Source: Eubacteriales bacterium
Lineage (GTDB): Bacteria; Bacillota_A; Clostridia; Lachnospirales; Lachnospiraceae
NCBI GenBank assembly: GCA_030533315.1
Contig: JAUNJL010000019.1
Span: forward strand, 1-38,895
Direction of reading: 5' to 3'
Length of the DNA stretch: 38,895 bases
The position numbers and the translations under genes were made by a program. Under the pieces are notes generated by a model, which was not told the origin of the DNA, did no database searches, and saw nothing but the letters and a program-made list of their open reading frames with translations. This document shows positions 31,472-38,895 of this stretch, one piece after another (the first letter of the stretch is position 1; each line of letters starts with the position of its first letter).

Positions 31472-33886
31472 ATGGAAAACAAATTACATTTTGGGGCTTT
31501 GACAAGCAGAATGAAAGCGTTTCGTGAAGAGGTTCTGGATGAGAAACCTTATATCGATGCTGAAAGAGCTATTTTAGCTACAGAAGCGTACAAGGAGAAC
31601 CACCATCAGCCAAGGGTTATGGTGAGAGCCATGATGTTGAAAAAAATTCTGGAGGGTATGAGCATCTATATCGAGGATAAGACGTTGATCGTTGGAAATC
31701 AGGCGACCAAAAATGTGAATGCCCCTATTTTTCCGGAGTATACCCTGGAATTTGTATTGAATGAGCTGGATCTGTTTGAAAAACGAGATGGCGATGTATT
31801 TTATATTACTGAGGAAACAAAGCAGCAGCTCCGTGAGATTGCTCCATTTTGGGACAATAATAACCTTCGGGCAAGAGGGGAAGCGCTTCTTCCAGAAGAG
31901 GTCAGCGTGTTTATGGAGACCGGTGTGTTTGGGATGGAAGGAAAGCTTAATGCCGGAGACGCACATCTGGCTGTCAATTATGAGAAAGTCTTGTCCGAAG
32001 GTTTGAAGGGGTATGAAGAACGGGTGAAGAGCCTGATGGCTGCTCTGGATTTTACAATCCCGGAGTCGATTGATAAGAATGTTTTTTATAAGGCGGTTTT
32101 GATCGTTATTGACGCAGTCCATACGTTTGCGCTTCGCTATAGCCGTTTGGCGTCGGAGATGGCCGAAAAAGAAACGGATCAGAAGAGAAAAGAAGAACTT
32201 ATGGAAATCAGCAGGATCTGCGCAAAGGTTCCATATGAACCGGCGGGCTCCTTTAAAGAAGCGATACAGTCCGTATGGTTTATCCAGTTGATCCTCCAGA
32301 TTGAATCCAACGGCCACTCTTTAAGCTACGGACGTTTTGATCAATATATGTATCCATATTACAAAAGCGATCTGGAAAAAGGGATGATTGGAAAAGAGGG
32401 GGCATTGGAGCTGCTTACCTGTTTATGGATCAAAACGCTGACAGTCAATAAGGTAAGATCACAGGCGCATACTTTAAGTTCTGCTGGCTCTCCTATGTAT
32501 CAAAATGTGACTATTGGGGGGCAGACAACGGATAAAAAGGATGCGGTCAATCCACTGAGCTTTTTGGTGCTGCAGTCCGTAGCACAGACAAGACTCACAC
32601 AGCCAAACCTTACAGTGCGCTATCATAAAAATCTGAATAAAGAATTTTTTGATGAATGTATTGAGGTTATGAAACTGGGGTTTGGTATGCCGGCGCTGAA
32701 CAATGATGAAATCATCATTCCTTCCTTTATCAACTGGGGAGTAAAAGAAGAGGACGCATATAACTACAGTGCCATCGGATGTGTAGAAACGGCAGTGCCC
32801 GGAAAATGGGGGTATCGTTGTACGGGAATGTCCTATATCAATTTCCCGAGAGTGCTGCTCTGCGCTATGAATAACGGCGTAGATTTAACCAGCGGAAAAA
32901 GATTCACAAAAGGCTATGGATATTTCAAAGATATGGAGACCTATGAAGATCTGTTAGTGGCATGGGATAAAACAGTAAGGGAAATGACAAGATACAGCGT
33001 GATCGTAGAGAATGCGATTGATAAGGCTTCGGAGCGGGATGTGCCGGATGTTTTGTGTTCAGCGCTTACAGACGACTGTATAGGACGAGGTAAGACCATT
33101 AAAGAAGGCGGCGCAGTGTACGATTTTATTTCCGGTCTGCAGGTAGGCATCGCAAATATGGCGGATTCCCTGGCGGCAATTAAAAAGCTGGTCTATGAAG
33201 AAAAGAGAATTACAAGGGAACAGCTTTGGGAGGCCATTTTAGATGATTTCCAGTCCCCGGAGAATAAAAAGATCCAGGAGCTCCTGATTGAAGAAGCGCC
33301 TAAGTATGGGAACGATAATGATGAGGTAGATCAACTGGTTGTAGAAGCCTATGACTCCTACTTGGATGAAATTAAAAAGTATCCGAACACCCGGTATCAG
33401 AGGGGGCCGATTGGCGGGATTCGTTATGGCGGAACATCTTCGATCAGCGCCAATGTAGGGCAGGGGATGGGAACGGTTGCAACACCGGACGGAAGAAATG
33501 CTTTTGAGCCTTTAGCCGAGGGATGCAGCCCAGCGCATAATGCGGATAAAAACGGGCCTACTGCCGTGTTTAAAAGTGTTTCTAAACTTCGTACAGAAAA
33601 AATCACCGGTGGTGTGCTTCTGAATCAGAAGATGACTCCGCAGATGCTGGCCACAGAAGAAAATAAGCAAAAACTGGAAATGCTTATAAGGGCATTTTTT
33701 AACAGGCTCCATGGCTACCATGTACAGTATAATATTGTATCAAGAGAAACCTTGATTGATGCACAGAAGCATCCGGAAAATCATAAAGATCTGATTGTCC
33801 GCGTGGCTGGATACAGCGCTTTTTTTAATGTGCTTTCCAAAAAAACACAGGATGATATTATCGGAAGAACGGAACAGACACTTTAA
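31472..33886 (+). CDS. Glycyl radical enzyme, YbiW/PflD-like (candidate anhydrohexitol-6-phosphate lyase)
   Basis: This 804-residue radical enzyme has the PFL-like N-terminal domain, the thiyl cysteine Cys437 with Glu439 in GCVETAVPGKWGYRCTG, and the C-terminal glycyl radical loop RVAGYSAFF with Gly780. The Cys-Val-Glu arrangement is that of the dehydratase/C-O-lyase GREs, not the adjacent Cys pair of pyruvate formate-lyase. The GCVETAVPGKWGYRCTGMS segment recalls E. coli YbiW. YbiW and PflD have been reported to open the ring of 1,5-anhydroglucitol- or 1,5-anhydromannitol-6-phosphate, giving 1-deoxyfructose-6-phosphate. The neighbouring aldolase and kinase genes fit that pathway. GAGGGAGGA precedes the ATG. 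The exact substrate is inferred. Confidence 0.88.
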   Translation: MENKLHFGALTSRMKAFREEVLDEKPYIDAERAILATEAYKENHHQPRVMVRAMMLKKILEGMSIYIEDKTLIVGNQATKNVNAPIFPEYTLEFVLNELDLFEKRDGDVFYITEETKQQLREIAPFWDNNNLRARGEALLPEEVSVFMETGVFGMEGKLNAGDAHLAVNYEKVLSEGLKGYEERVKSLMAALDFTIPESIDKNVFYKAVLIVIDAVHTFALRYSRLASEMAEKETDQKRKEELMEISRICAKVPYEPAGSFKEAIQSVWFIQLILQIESNGHSLSYGRFDQYMYPYYKSDLEKGMIGKEGALELLTCLWIKTLTVNKVRSQAHTLSSAGSPMYQNVTIGGQTTDKKDAVNPLSFLVLQSVAQTRLTQPNLTVRYHKNLNKEFFDECIEVMKLGFGMPALNNDEIIIPSFINWGVKEEDAYNYSAIGCVETAVPGKWGYRCTGMSYINFPRVLLCAMNNGVDLTSGKRFTKGYGYFKDMETYEDLLVAWDKTVREMTRYSVIVENAIDKASERDVPDVLCSALTDDCIGRGKTIKEGGAVYDFISGLQVGIANMADSLAAIKKLVYEEKRITREQLWEAILDDFQSPENKKIQELLIEEAPKYGNDNDEVDQLVVEAYDSYLDEIKKYPNTRYQRGPIGGIRYGGTSSISANVGQGMGTVATPDGRNAFEPLAEGCSPAHNADKNGPTAVFKSVSKLRTEKITGGVLLNQKMTPQMLATEENKQKLEMLIRAFFNRLHGYHVQYNIVSRETLIDAQKHPENHKDLIVRVAGYSAFFNVLSKKTQDDIIGRTEQTL

Positions 33887-33950
33887 AAGGGTAGGGTTGG
33901 TGGAACTTAGATTTCACTGAATATTGATATTGGGGTAGGAGGACATAGGT

Positions 33951-34628
33951 ATGAAGTTAATTATTGATGACGCACACATCGACCTGATTCAGAGAGTATA
34001 TGAATTTTATCCCGTAGATGGGGTGACAACAAACCCGTCCATTCTGGCTAAAAGCGGCAGAAATCCGTATGAGGTTTTGAAAGAAATCCGAGAATTTATA
34101 GGGGAGGAAGCTGAACTACATGTACAGGCAGTATCCCGGAATGCTGCCGGAATGGTGGAAGAAGCAGACCGTATTGTAAAGGAGCTAGGAGAAAATACAT
34201 ATGTGAAGATCCCGTCTATTCCAGAAGGATTCAAGGCTATGAAAATGTTGAGGGAAAAGGGCCTTATGATCACGGCGACAGCTATTTATACGCCGATGCA
34301 GGCATTTTTGGCAGCGAAGTGCGGTGCGGCTTATGCAGCTCCGTATATTAACCGGATTGATAATATGGGGTACAACGGTATCCAGGTAGCAAAGAACATC
34401 CACGACATTTTTAAAAACAACGGGTTAAAAACAGAGGTACTGGCAGCAAGTTTTAAAAATTCACAGCAGCTTTTGGAACTCTGTGAATACGGGATTGGTG
34501 CGTCTACGGTAGCCCCGGATGTGATCGAAGGATTGGTGAAGAACCAGGCAATTACCGGTGCAATTGAAGATTTTATCAGTGATTTTGAATGCCTGACCGG
34601 AGAAGGAAAAAACATGAGTAATTGTTAA
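33951..34628 (+). CDS. fsa: Fructose-6-phosphate aldolase-like transaldolase
   Basis: This 225-residue class I aldolase of the FSA/TalC branch cleaves 1-deoxyfructose-6-phosphate or fructose-6-phosphate to glyceraldehyde-3-phosphate and hydroxyacetone or dihydroxyacetone. Family features: DGVTTNPSILAKSG (23-36), Schiff-base Lys86 in TYVKIPS, TATAIYTPMQA (about 107-118) and APYINRIDN. The length matches FSA (about 220), not full transaldolase. GGAGGA precedes the ATG. It lies 64 bp after the GRE gene in one operon. In E. coli, fsaA is next to ybiW and fsaB next to pflD, so the GRE-FSA pairing is conserved. This is strong context for the proposed route. Confidence 0.9.
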   Translation: MKLIIDDAHIDLIQRVYEFYPVDGVTTNPSILAKSGRNPYEVLKEIREFIGEEAELHVQAVSRNAAGMVEEADRIVKELGENTYVKIPSIPEGFKAMKMLREKGLMITATAIYTPMQAFLAAKCGAAYAAPYINRIDNMGYNGIQVAKNIHDIFKNNGLKTEVLAASFKNSQQLLELCEYGIGASTVAPDVIEGLVKNQAITGAIEDFISDFECLTGEGKNMSNC

Positions 34629-34652
34629 AACGTGTAGGGGAGAGTTATACAG

Positions 34653-35546
34653 ATGAAGGTTCTTGTTGTGGACATTGGGGGTACCTATATTAAATATGCC
34701 TGTATGAAAGAAGATATGGAAATTATAGGCCGTGGAAAAATAAAAACACCAACGGAAAACAGAGAGGCTCTGATCGAAGCCATAGGAGGGATTTATGATG
34801 AGATGGAGGATGTGGATGGGATCGCCATATCCATGCCGGGAATTATAGATTCTGAGAACGGTTATTGCTCCATGGGCGGTGCACTGCGTTATAATGATGA
34901 TTTTTATTTAAGACGCAGCTTATATCAGCGTTGTCCTGTAAAAATTTATATGGAGAATGACGCAAAATGTGCAGCAATGGCAGAAGCCGCTGTTGGCAGC
35001 CTGAAGGATGTAGAAGATGGATTTGTCTTGATCTTTGGAACCATGATCGGCGGTGGCTTTATCAAGGATCATAAGCTGCATCGCGGCAAGCATTTTTCTG
35101 CGGGAGAAGTTTCGTATATTAACACGAAGGGGGATGGAATCCCCGGATCTGATGTCGTGTGGGGGAATCGCTGCGGTACACCGAGGCTTTGTAAAATGTA
35201 TGCGGAGAAGAAGAACCTGAAACCTGAAGAAGTCGATGGGATCAAAGTCTTTGAAGGTGTTCATAATCAGGAAGCAGAAGCCATCGAATGCCTGCAGAAA
35301 TATACGAGGGAAATCGCTGTACAGATTTTTAATTTGCAGATGGCTTTAGACCCGGAACGTTTTGCTATCGGTGGAGGTATCTCCGCACAGCCGCTCTTTA
35401 TTGAATATATAAAAAATAATTTAAAGACCTTGTATGCAGAATGTCCCTATCATGTTCCTCATGCAGAGGTAGTAAGCTGTAAATTCCAAAACGATGCTAA
35501 CCTGATTGGGGCGTTACAATGTTTCTTAGCTTATGCGAAGGGATGA
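34653..35546 (+). CDS. ROK-family sugar kinase
   Basis: This 297-residue cytosolic kinase belongs to the ROK family. It has the phosphate loop VVDIGGTYIKYA (about 4-15), the catalytic Asp in YMENDAKCAAMAE, the adenosine loop GTMIGGGFI, and a C-terminal AIGGGIS. The CxCGxxGCxE zinc motif of glucokinase/NagC-type ROK proteins is absent: the region reads AGEVSYINTKGDG. There is no N-terminal DNA-binding domain, so it is an enzyme, not a repressor. As third gene of the GRE operon (24 bp after fsa, GGGGAG upstream) it most likely phosphorylates the hexitol-like substrate, for example 1,5-anhydroglucitol, at O6. The specificity is an inference from context. Confidence 0.88.
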   Translation: MKVLVVDIGGTYIKYACMKEDMEIIGRGKIKTPTENREALIEAIGGIYDEMEDVDGIAISMPGIIDSENGYCSMGGALRYNDDFYLRRSLYQRCPVKIYMENDAKCAAMAEAAVGSLKDVEDGFVLIFGTMIGGGFIKDHKLHRGKHFSAGEVSYINTKGDGIPGSDVVWGNRCGTPRLCKMYAEKKNLKPEEVDGIKVFEGVHNQEAEAIECLQKYTREIAVQIFNLQMALDPERFAIGGGISAQPLFIEYIKNNLKTLYAECPYHVPHAEVVSCKFQNDANLIGALQCFLAYAKG

Positions 35547-35712
35547 CATTAGGAAGAAGGATAGGGGAGCAAAAAAAGGAATAGCAAGGAAATTTAAAGC
35601 GAATACCTTTGCAGCGGCGGAGATTGTTGTGACTTTTCTGATGATTATGTTTCTGAAATTTGATGGGGATATTAGCGAAAAAGAGAATGAAAAACAAGAG
35701 GCAGAGGCTTAA
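35533..35712 (+). CDS. Possible 59-aa membrane peptide at the end of the GRE operon
   Basis: The ATG at 35533 lies 14 nt inside the ROK gene, in another frame, and runs to TAA at 35710. The predicted peptide has a very basic start (MRRDDIRKKDRGAKK), one hydrophobic segment (about 26-41, FAAAEIVVTFLMIMF) and an acidic tail (EKENEKQEAEA), the layout of a single-pass membrane peptide. There is no good ribosome site, so coupling to ROK translation would be needed. It could be a real small protein, the end of a decayed membrane-protein gene, or chance. Confidence 0.4.
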   Translation: MRRDDIRKKDRGAKKGIARKFKANTFAAAEIVVTFLMIMFLKFDGDISEKENEKQEAEA

Positions 35713-35893
35713 AGGCAGCAGGCGGCAAAAATGAAACAGGTACAAATCAGACTACGGGCAATGCAGGAAGGGAATCCATTTGTCAATATAAAAGTTTTGG
35801 CTTCAAGCGGGACAGGGCCCAGAAATACGCCCACTCTTTTTCCTAAACAAAATTGCCGTTATGGCTTTGTATTTTTCCATAACGGCAATCCGT
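35713..35893. other. End of the GRE operon region
   Basis: A short plus-strand frame beginning MKQVQIRLRAMQEGN (35731) runs through the terminator and antisense to the next gene, so I do not call it. Only the terminator at 35852-35889 is clear. Confidence 0.5.
35846..35889. terminator. Terminator between GRE operon and coiled-coil gene
   Basis: A 13-bp perfect stem, ATTGCCGTTATGG with CCATAACGGCAAT (12-nt loop). On the minus strand TTTTGTTTAGG follows (ends the small coiled-coil gene). On the plus strand CCGTTTATT follows. Confidence 0.85.
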
Positions 35894-36130
35894 TTATTCA
35901 CAATCCTGGTCTTCTGCGATCACGGCAAGAATCTCATCAATGCTCTTCCCGGAAGCCAAAACAGCTTTATACAATTCTTCCTTTTTCTCCTCTTTGATCT
36001 TTTCTTCGATCTCTTTTCTCTTTTGGCGAAGATCCTTGAGACTCATCTCTGTCTCTTCGATCTGCCTCTCAATCGCCTCCAGCTGCTCCTCCAGAGAGAT
36101 GTTTACCAGTTTTTTCCGTCCTCTTGCCAT
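35894..36130 (-). CDS. Small charged coiled-coil protein
   Basis: This 78-residue protein starts with a basic MARGRKKLVNISL segment. A long Glu/Lys-rich heptad helix follows (about 14-52, LEAIERQIEETEMSLKDLRQ then KEIEEKIKEE), and the end is a short helical SGKSIDEILAVI. Similar small proteins are common in Clostridia genomes and mobile elements. The basic N-terminus may touch nucleic acid, but no function is known to me. GGAGG precedes the ATG. The promoter has TAAAAT at 36164-36159 with an extended TG. It is a monocistronic gene. Confidence 0.78.
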   Translation of the reverse strand: MARGRKKLVNISLEEQLEAIERQIEETEMSLKDLRQKRKEIEEKIKEEKKEELYKAVLASGKSIDEILAVIAEDQDCE

Positions 36131-36158
36131 AGCAAACCTCCATAATTATTTTTCTCAT

Positions 36159-36164
36159 ATTTTA
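36159..36164 (-). promoter_or_regulatory. Extended -10 element of the coiled-coil gene
   Basis: On the minus strand TGG-TAAAAT, with no good -35 (TGGTAT 17 nt upstream). An inverted repeat AAAAATACC/GGTATTTTT (36178-36228) lies upstream of it. Confidence 0.45.
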
Positions 36165-36247
36165 CCACTAATTACAGAAAAATACCATCCTTTTTCTCAC
36201 GTTTTTCTAAAATCTAAAAGGTATTTTTAAATGTTTGTCTTTCCGTA

Positions 36248-36754
36248 TCACAAATATAAATTCATTAGGTCAAAATCCACATACTCGCCGTTGATTTTCA
36301 AAAAACCAGGGAATGAACCTATTTTTTGAAAACCATACTTTTCATACAATTTGATGGCTCTGACATTATCACTTCTCACCTCCAATGAAATGATCTCTGC
36401 TTGAGCAATATTTTTTGCAAAATCAATGATCCGATCCAGCAGCATACTGCCAATTCCTTTGCCCCACTCTGCTCGCTTTACAGAAACCGCCAGTTCGCCT
36501 CTGTGCTTCAGACGTTCTCTGCTCATACCGCTAAAACTGGCGCTGCCCACAATTTCCCTTTCTCTTTTTGCCACGTACATTACAGATGATGTGGAATCCA
36601 AAAGAGAGGCAATATAATCCCGCTCTTCTTCAATGGAAATCCGCATTCCTTCTGCGCCAAATGTAAGATTCTCTGTTTCTTCGCCAACAATTTTCAGATA
36701 TTCTAATATGCTTTCAGCATCCTCCGGCAATGCCTTTTCAATTTTAATCTCCAT
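36248..36754 (-). CDS. GNAT-family N-acetyltransferase
   Basis: This 168-residue acetyl-CoA-dependent acetyltransferase has a GNAT fold with the acetyl-CoA loop in VSVKRAEWGKGIGSMLL (Arg/Gln-x-x-Gly-x-Gly/Ala type, about 91-107) and the conserved C-terminal LEVRSDNVRAIKLYEKYGF (about 123-141). It resembles L-amino-acid or RimI-like acetyltransferases of Firmicutes, and the substrate is unknown. GAGGTGA precedes the ATG. It is monocistronic within the AT-richer block. Confidence 0.88.
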   Translation of the reverse strand: MEIKIEKALPEDAESILEYLKIVGEETENLTFGAEGMRISIEEERDYIASLLDSTSSVMYVAKREREIVGSASFSGMSRERLKHRGELAVSVKRAEWGKGIGSMLLDRIIDFAKNIAQAEIISLEVRSDNVRAIKLYEKYGFQKIGSFPGFLKINGEYVDFDLMNLYL

Positions 36755-37079
36755 TGTATTTTCACCTCAAAAATCTGATCCATCGATTTTTTTATATTTC
36801 TAACCGCATCTTCCATAAAACATTTTTTATGGCGTGCAAATAGCAGAGTGACTGAAAAAACAATGTTTTACAGTCTTCCCAAAAGCACCTGCTATCCAGA
36901 TGAAACCGATCCGCAGTCGTCAGGACTGGATTGCAGTCAGGGGGGACACAGCAGGAAAGAAAAAAGCTCCATGGGGCCATTGCAGCCTACATCGAGCCTT
37001 TTTTTGCAGTGCTATATAAGTGGGACCTTGCCGGTTGGAGGCGGCATCTTTCATTGTGAAGGACGGCCTCCTCCCGGGA
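36755..37079. other. Intergenic region between GNAT gene and dnaJ
   Basis: No gene is supported. Only small structures are visible: CCATAAAA/TTTTATGG (36813-36833) and GGAGGC/GCCTCC hairpins. This is where composition returns from AT-rich to GC-rich. Confidence 0.5.
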
Positions 37080-38069
37080 TTATTGTCCTCGCTGCTCCTC
37101 CTGAAATGCCGCCTGGTATTCCATCAGCTTTTGGCGGGCCTTGGGATTTAGTCTTTGGGGGACCAGGATCTGGATAACCACATACTGATCTCCCCGCTTT
37201 CCCGGCTCCGTCATGGAGGGAACGCCCTTTCCCCGCAGACGGATCTTGGTCCCGGACTGGGTCCCCTCCTTCAGGCGGCAGAGCACGTCTCCGTAAAGGG
37301 TATGCACCTTGATCTCTCCGCCCAGGACGGCCGTGGCATAAGGAACGTTTACCGTGGTGTACACGTCCATCCCCTTCCGCTCATAGCCCTCTTTTTCAGA
37401 CACCTTCACCTTCAGGAGAAGATCCCCCGGCTGGCCTCCCTGGATGCCCGGACTGCCCTTCCCCCGAAGGCGGATGATCTTTCCTGTATCGACGCCGGCA
37501 GGGATCCGCACCTTCAAGGTTTGGTTCCCGTCCTCCGAGGAAATCTTAAAAAGCTTTTCGCAGCCCAGGGCCGCCTCCTCAAAGGAAACGGTGACCTCCG
37601 TCTGCAGATCCGATCCCCTCCGTTTGCCTTTGCCAAAAAAATCCTCCTGAGAAAAACCGCCGCTGTAATTTCTCTGACGGCCCGTGCCGTCTCTGTAAAA
37701 CCGGCTGCCGGAAAAGCCGCCGCCAAAGCCGCCGAAAAAATCCTTGAGGATGTCATCCATATCCCCGCCCTCAAAATGAAATTCCTGATACCCTCCATTT
37801 TGGAAGGGGCCGCCATAGCCGCCGGAGGAGGCACCCGCCCCGGAAAAGGCGCCGCTGCCAAATTTATCGTACAGCTTTCGCTTCTCCCCGTCACTTAGGA
37901 CGGCATAGGCCTCCGTGATCTCCTGAAACCGTTTCTCCGCTTCTGGATTTCCTTTGTTGGAATCGGGATGGTATTTCTTCGCCAGCCCTCTGTATGCTTT
38001 CTTGATCTCATTCTCCGAGGCATTCCTGGAAATGCCGAGAATCTCATAATAATCTTTTTTTGCCGTCAT
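37080..38069 (-). CDS. DnaJ-family co-chaperone without zinc finger (CbpA-like)
   Basis: This 329-residue J-protein stimulates DnaK ATPase activity. The J domain is residues 5-70 with the HPD motif at 34-36. A Gly/Phe-rich linker (about 73-155) follows, then two beta-sandwich substrate-binding domains (about 160-320). The four CxxCxGxG zinc repeats of type I DnaJ are absent, so it is a type II (CbpA/DnaJ1-like) protein. I chose ATG 38069, since GGAGG lies 9 nt upstream. A GTG at 38078 would abut the ribosome site. A sigma-A promoter at 38209-38181 is followed by a hairpin in the leader. There is no CIRCE element, so HrcA control is not evident. Confidence 0.92.
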   Translation of the reverse strand: MTAKKDYYEILGISRNASENEIKKAYRGLAKKYHPDSNKGNPEAEKRFQEITEAYAVLSDGEKRKLYDKFGSGAFSGAGASSGGYGGPFQNGGYQEFHFEGGDMDDILKDFFGGFGGGFSGSRFYRDGTGRQRNYSGGFSQEDFFGKGKRRGSDLQTEVTVSFEEAALGCEKLFKISSEDGNQTLKVRIPAGVDTGKIIRLRGKGSPGIQGGQPGDLLLKVKVSEKEGYERKGMDVYTTVNVPYATAVLGGEIKVHTLYGDVLCRLKEGTQSGTKIRLRGKGVPSMTEPGKRGDQYVVIQILVPQRLNPKARQKLMEYQAAFQEEQRGQ

Positions 38070-38134
38070 TTCACTCACCCTCCAAACCCTGTAGCCTTAT
38101 GGTCTCTCAATCTAAAATCCCACCGATATCTTAA

Positions 38135-38165
38135 AATCTCCCCGGCAGAAATCCCGGGGAAGATT
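38135..38165 (-). other. Hairpin in the dnaJ leader
   Basis: On the minus strand AATCTTCCCCGG pairs with CCGGGGAGATT (one mismatch or bulge), followed by TTTTAAG. It lies about 10 nt after the predicted start point and 65 nt before the start codon, so it may be an attenuator or thermosensor-like element, not a terminator of an upstream gene. Confidence 0.5.
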
Positions 38166-38180
38166 CTTTGTTCTATTTGT

Positions 38181-38209
38181 AATATAACACCGTTTTTCTC
38201 TCTTGTCAA
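38181..38209 (-). promoter_or_regulatory. Promoter of the dnaJ-like gene
   Basis: On the minus strand, consensus TTGACA (38209-38204), a 17-nt spacer and TATATT (38186-38181) with TGT before the -10. Confidence 0.8.
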
Positions 38210-38381
38210 CGGACTTTCTTGAGATTCTAAAGATTGACAGAAGCGCAAAGCTCACTCCCTCCGCTGTATGGAAGAGGTCTGCCAAACGCTGCCTTTGCTG
38301 GCGGTCCCCACGGCACAGAAGGACTATGGCCGCATCATTGGACGGTTGACGGGGCCTGTTTTTTATCCTTTCCAAGCGCTT

Positions 38382-38846
38382 TCAGGCCTGTCTTTGGGCG
38401 CCCTTGCTCAGGGTGCTGTTGTGGTATTGGGAGGAGTTTGTGACTTCCTCTCCGAACCAGGCGGGCGGTGCGTAGGCGGTGGCCGCTTCCTCCGTGGGGA
38501 ACTCCACCTCGGCCAGGATCAGGCCCTCGTAGGGTGGGTCAAAGATATCCAGCTCGATGGTCAGATCCCCTCGCTCCGGGAGCTCGTATCGGGTCTTGGA
38601 AAGGAGGATCCCGTCTGTCTTTGGCCGAAGGTGCAGGTATGCCTCCTTTGTGAGGGGCAGGTTGTATTCCTCGCGGACCATCAGGCCCTTGGACTTATAG
38701 GTGAGGTAATAGGAATCATCGGATCTTCGGATGCGGACCACGGGCTCTGTGCAGAGATATCCCTGCTGGATTTTATGGCAGGGGTGGGATGCAAAATCCT
38801 TCGGCAGATTTTTCTTTTCGACTAAAAATTTTCGTTCGATTTCCAT
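38382..38846 (-). CDS. CYTH-domain protein (triphosphate tunnel enzyme family)
   Basis: This 154-residue protein begins with the CYTH signature MEIERKFLV (Glu2, Glu4, Lys6 of ExExK). Paired basic and acidic strands of the tunnel fold follow: VVRIRRSDDSYYLTYKSKG, REEYNLPL, TRYELP, and ELDIFDPPYEGLILAEVEF. Bacterial members hydrolyse inorganic triphosphate or related compounds with divalent metal, though many have no proven role. GGAG lies 7 nt before ATG 38846. In-frame starts at 38858 and 38882 are less well placed, and a GC-rich hairpin (38860-38877) covers them. It is near the right edge but complete. Confidence 0.87.
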   Translation of the reverse strand: MEIERKFLVEKKNLPKDFASHPCHKIQQGYLCTEPVVRIRRSDDSYYLTYKSKGLMVREEYNLPLTKEAYLHLRPKTDGILLSKTRYELPERGDLTIELDIFDPPYEGLILAEVEFPTEEAATAYAPPAWFGEEVTNSSQYHNSTLSKGAQRQA

Positions 38847-38895
38847 ATAAATCTCCATTCCGCCGCCAAGTCGGCGGCACAAATAGTAATGAAAG

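Larger units (their letters stand above)
38070..38381. other. Intergenic region with dnaJ promoter and leader hairpin
   Basis: It contains the dnaJ-family promoter (38181-38209) and leader hairpin (38135-38165). Between 38210 and 38381 I see no gene and no clear terminator for the CYTH gene. Confidence 0.55.

Noticed and set aside
31472..33886. Assignment of the GRE as pyruvate formate-lyase
   Set aside because: It has GCVET, not the adjacent catalytic Cys-Cys pair. Its activase carries the extra two-cluster ferredoxin domain, and FSA and kinase genes accompany it.
34653..35546. ROK protein as a transcriptional repressor
   Set aside because: There is no N-terminal winged helix, and the phosphate loop begins at residue 4 with a complete kinase active-site Asp.
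35731..35997. 88-codon plus frame after the GRE operon
   Set aside because: It passes through a strong terminator and runs antisense to the coiled-coil gene.
38070..38209. CIRCE/HrcA operator before the dnaJ-like gene
   Set aside because: No TTAGCACTC-N9-GAGTGCTAA or near match. The hairpin arms are unrelated.

Overview
The window looks like a chromosomal segment of an anaerobic, spore-former-type Firmicute close to Lachnospiraceae. The reasons are strong GGAGG ribosome sites, sigma-A promoters of the TTGACA-17-TATAAT type, an NAD(P)H-linked [FeFe] hydrogenase, a glycyl radical enzyme, a RNase HI carrying a viroplasmin-like domain, and Clostridia-type small proteins. Most of it is fairly GC-rich housekeeping DNA. 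The stretch from about 29.4 to 36.8 kb is visibly AT-richer and reads like an accessory block.

Layout. 0-4.7 kb: tRNA-Leu(CAG), then carA-carB (carbamoyl phosphate synthase, overlapping genes). 5.2-8.7 kb: uppP behind a structured leader, glpK, and a low-complexity lipoprotein. 8.7-12.4 kb, minus strand: a PucR/CdaR-type regulator, a UgpC/MsmK-type sugar ABC ATPase, and an orphan NMT1-like substrate-binding protein. 12.7-16.3 kb, minus strand: an overlapping pair encoding an [FeFe] hydrogenase and a fusion of a NuoF-type Fe-S domain with a GltD-like flavoprotein, behind a promoter carrying palindromes. 16.7-20.9 kb, plus strand: an XRE regulator, a membrane protein, an OmpR-type response regulator, a two-gene ABC exporter and a short histidine kinase, probably a peptide or antibiotic sensing and resistance module. 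21.0-28.7 kb: RNase HI, an SDR oxidoreductase with a long leader, tRNA-Gly(CCC), a secreted Big2/Cys-rich protein, proC, citrate synthase and malQ.

29.5-35.7 kb: a DeoR-family repressor, a glycyl radical enzyme (GRE) activase, a YbiW/PflD-like GRE, a fructose-6-phosphate-aldolase-like protein, a ROK sugar kinase and a possible 59-aa membrane peptide. Five copies of a TTAYGAAYGAAAT element sit at the promoters of this cluster. The combination fits the 'anhydroglycolysis' route (1,5-anhydrohexitol-6-phosphate to 1-deoxyfructose-6-phosphate to glyceraldehyde-3-phosphate plus hydroxyacetone), with a dedicated cytosolic kinase instead of a PTS. This is the most interesting system in the window.

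35.9-38.9 kb, minus strand: a small coiled-coil protein, a GNAT acetyltransferase, a zinc-finger-less DnaJ with a hairpin in its leader, and a CYTH-domain protein. I saw no insertion sequence, CRISPR array, rRNA or phage gene. All functions are inferred from sequence reading alone.
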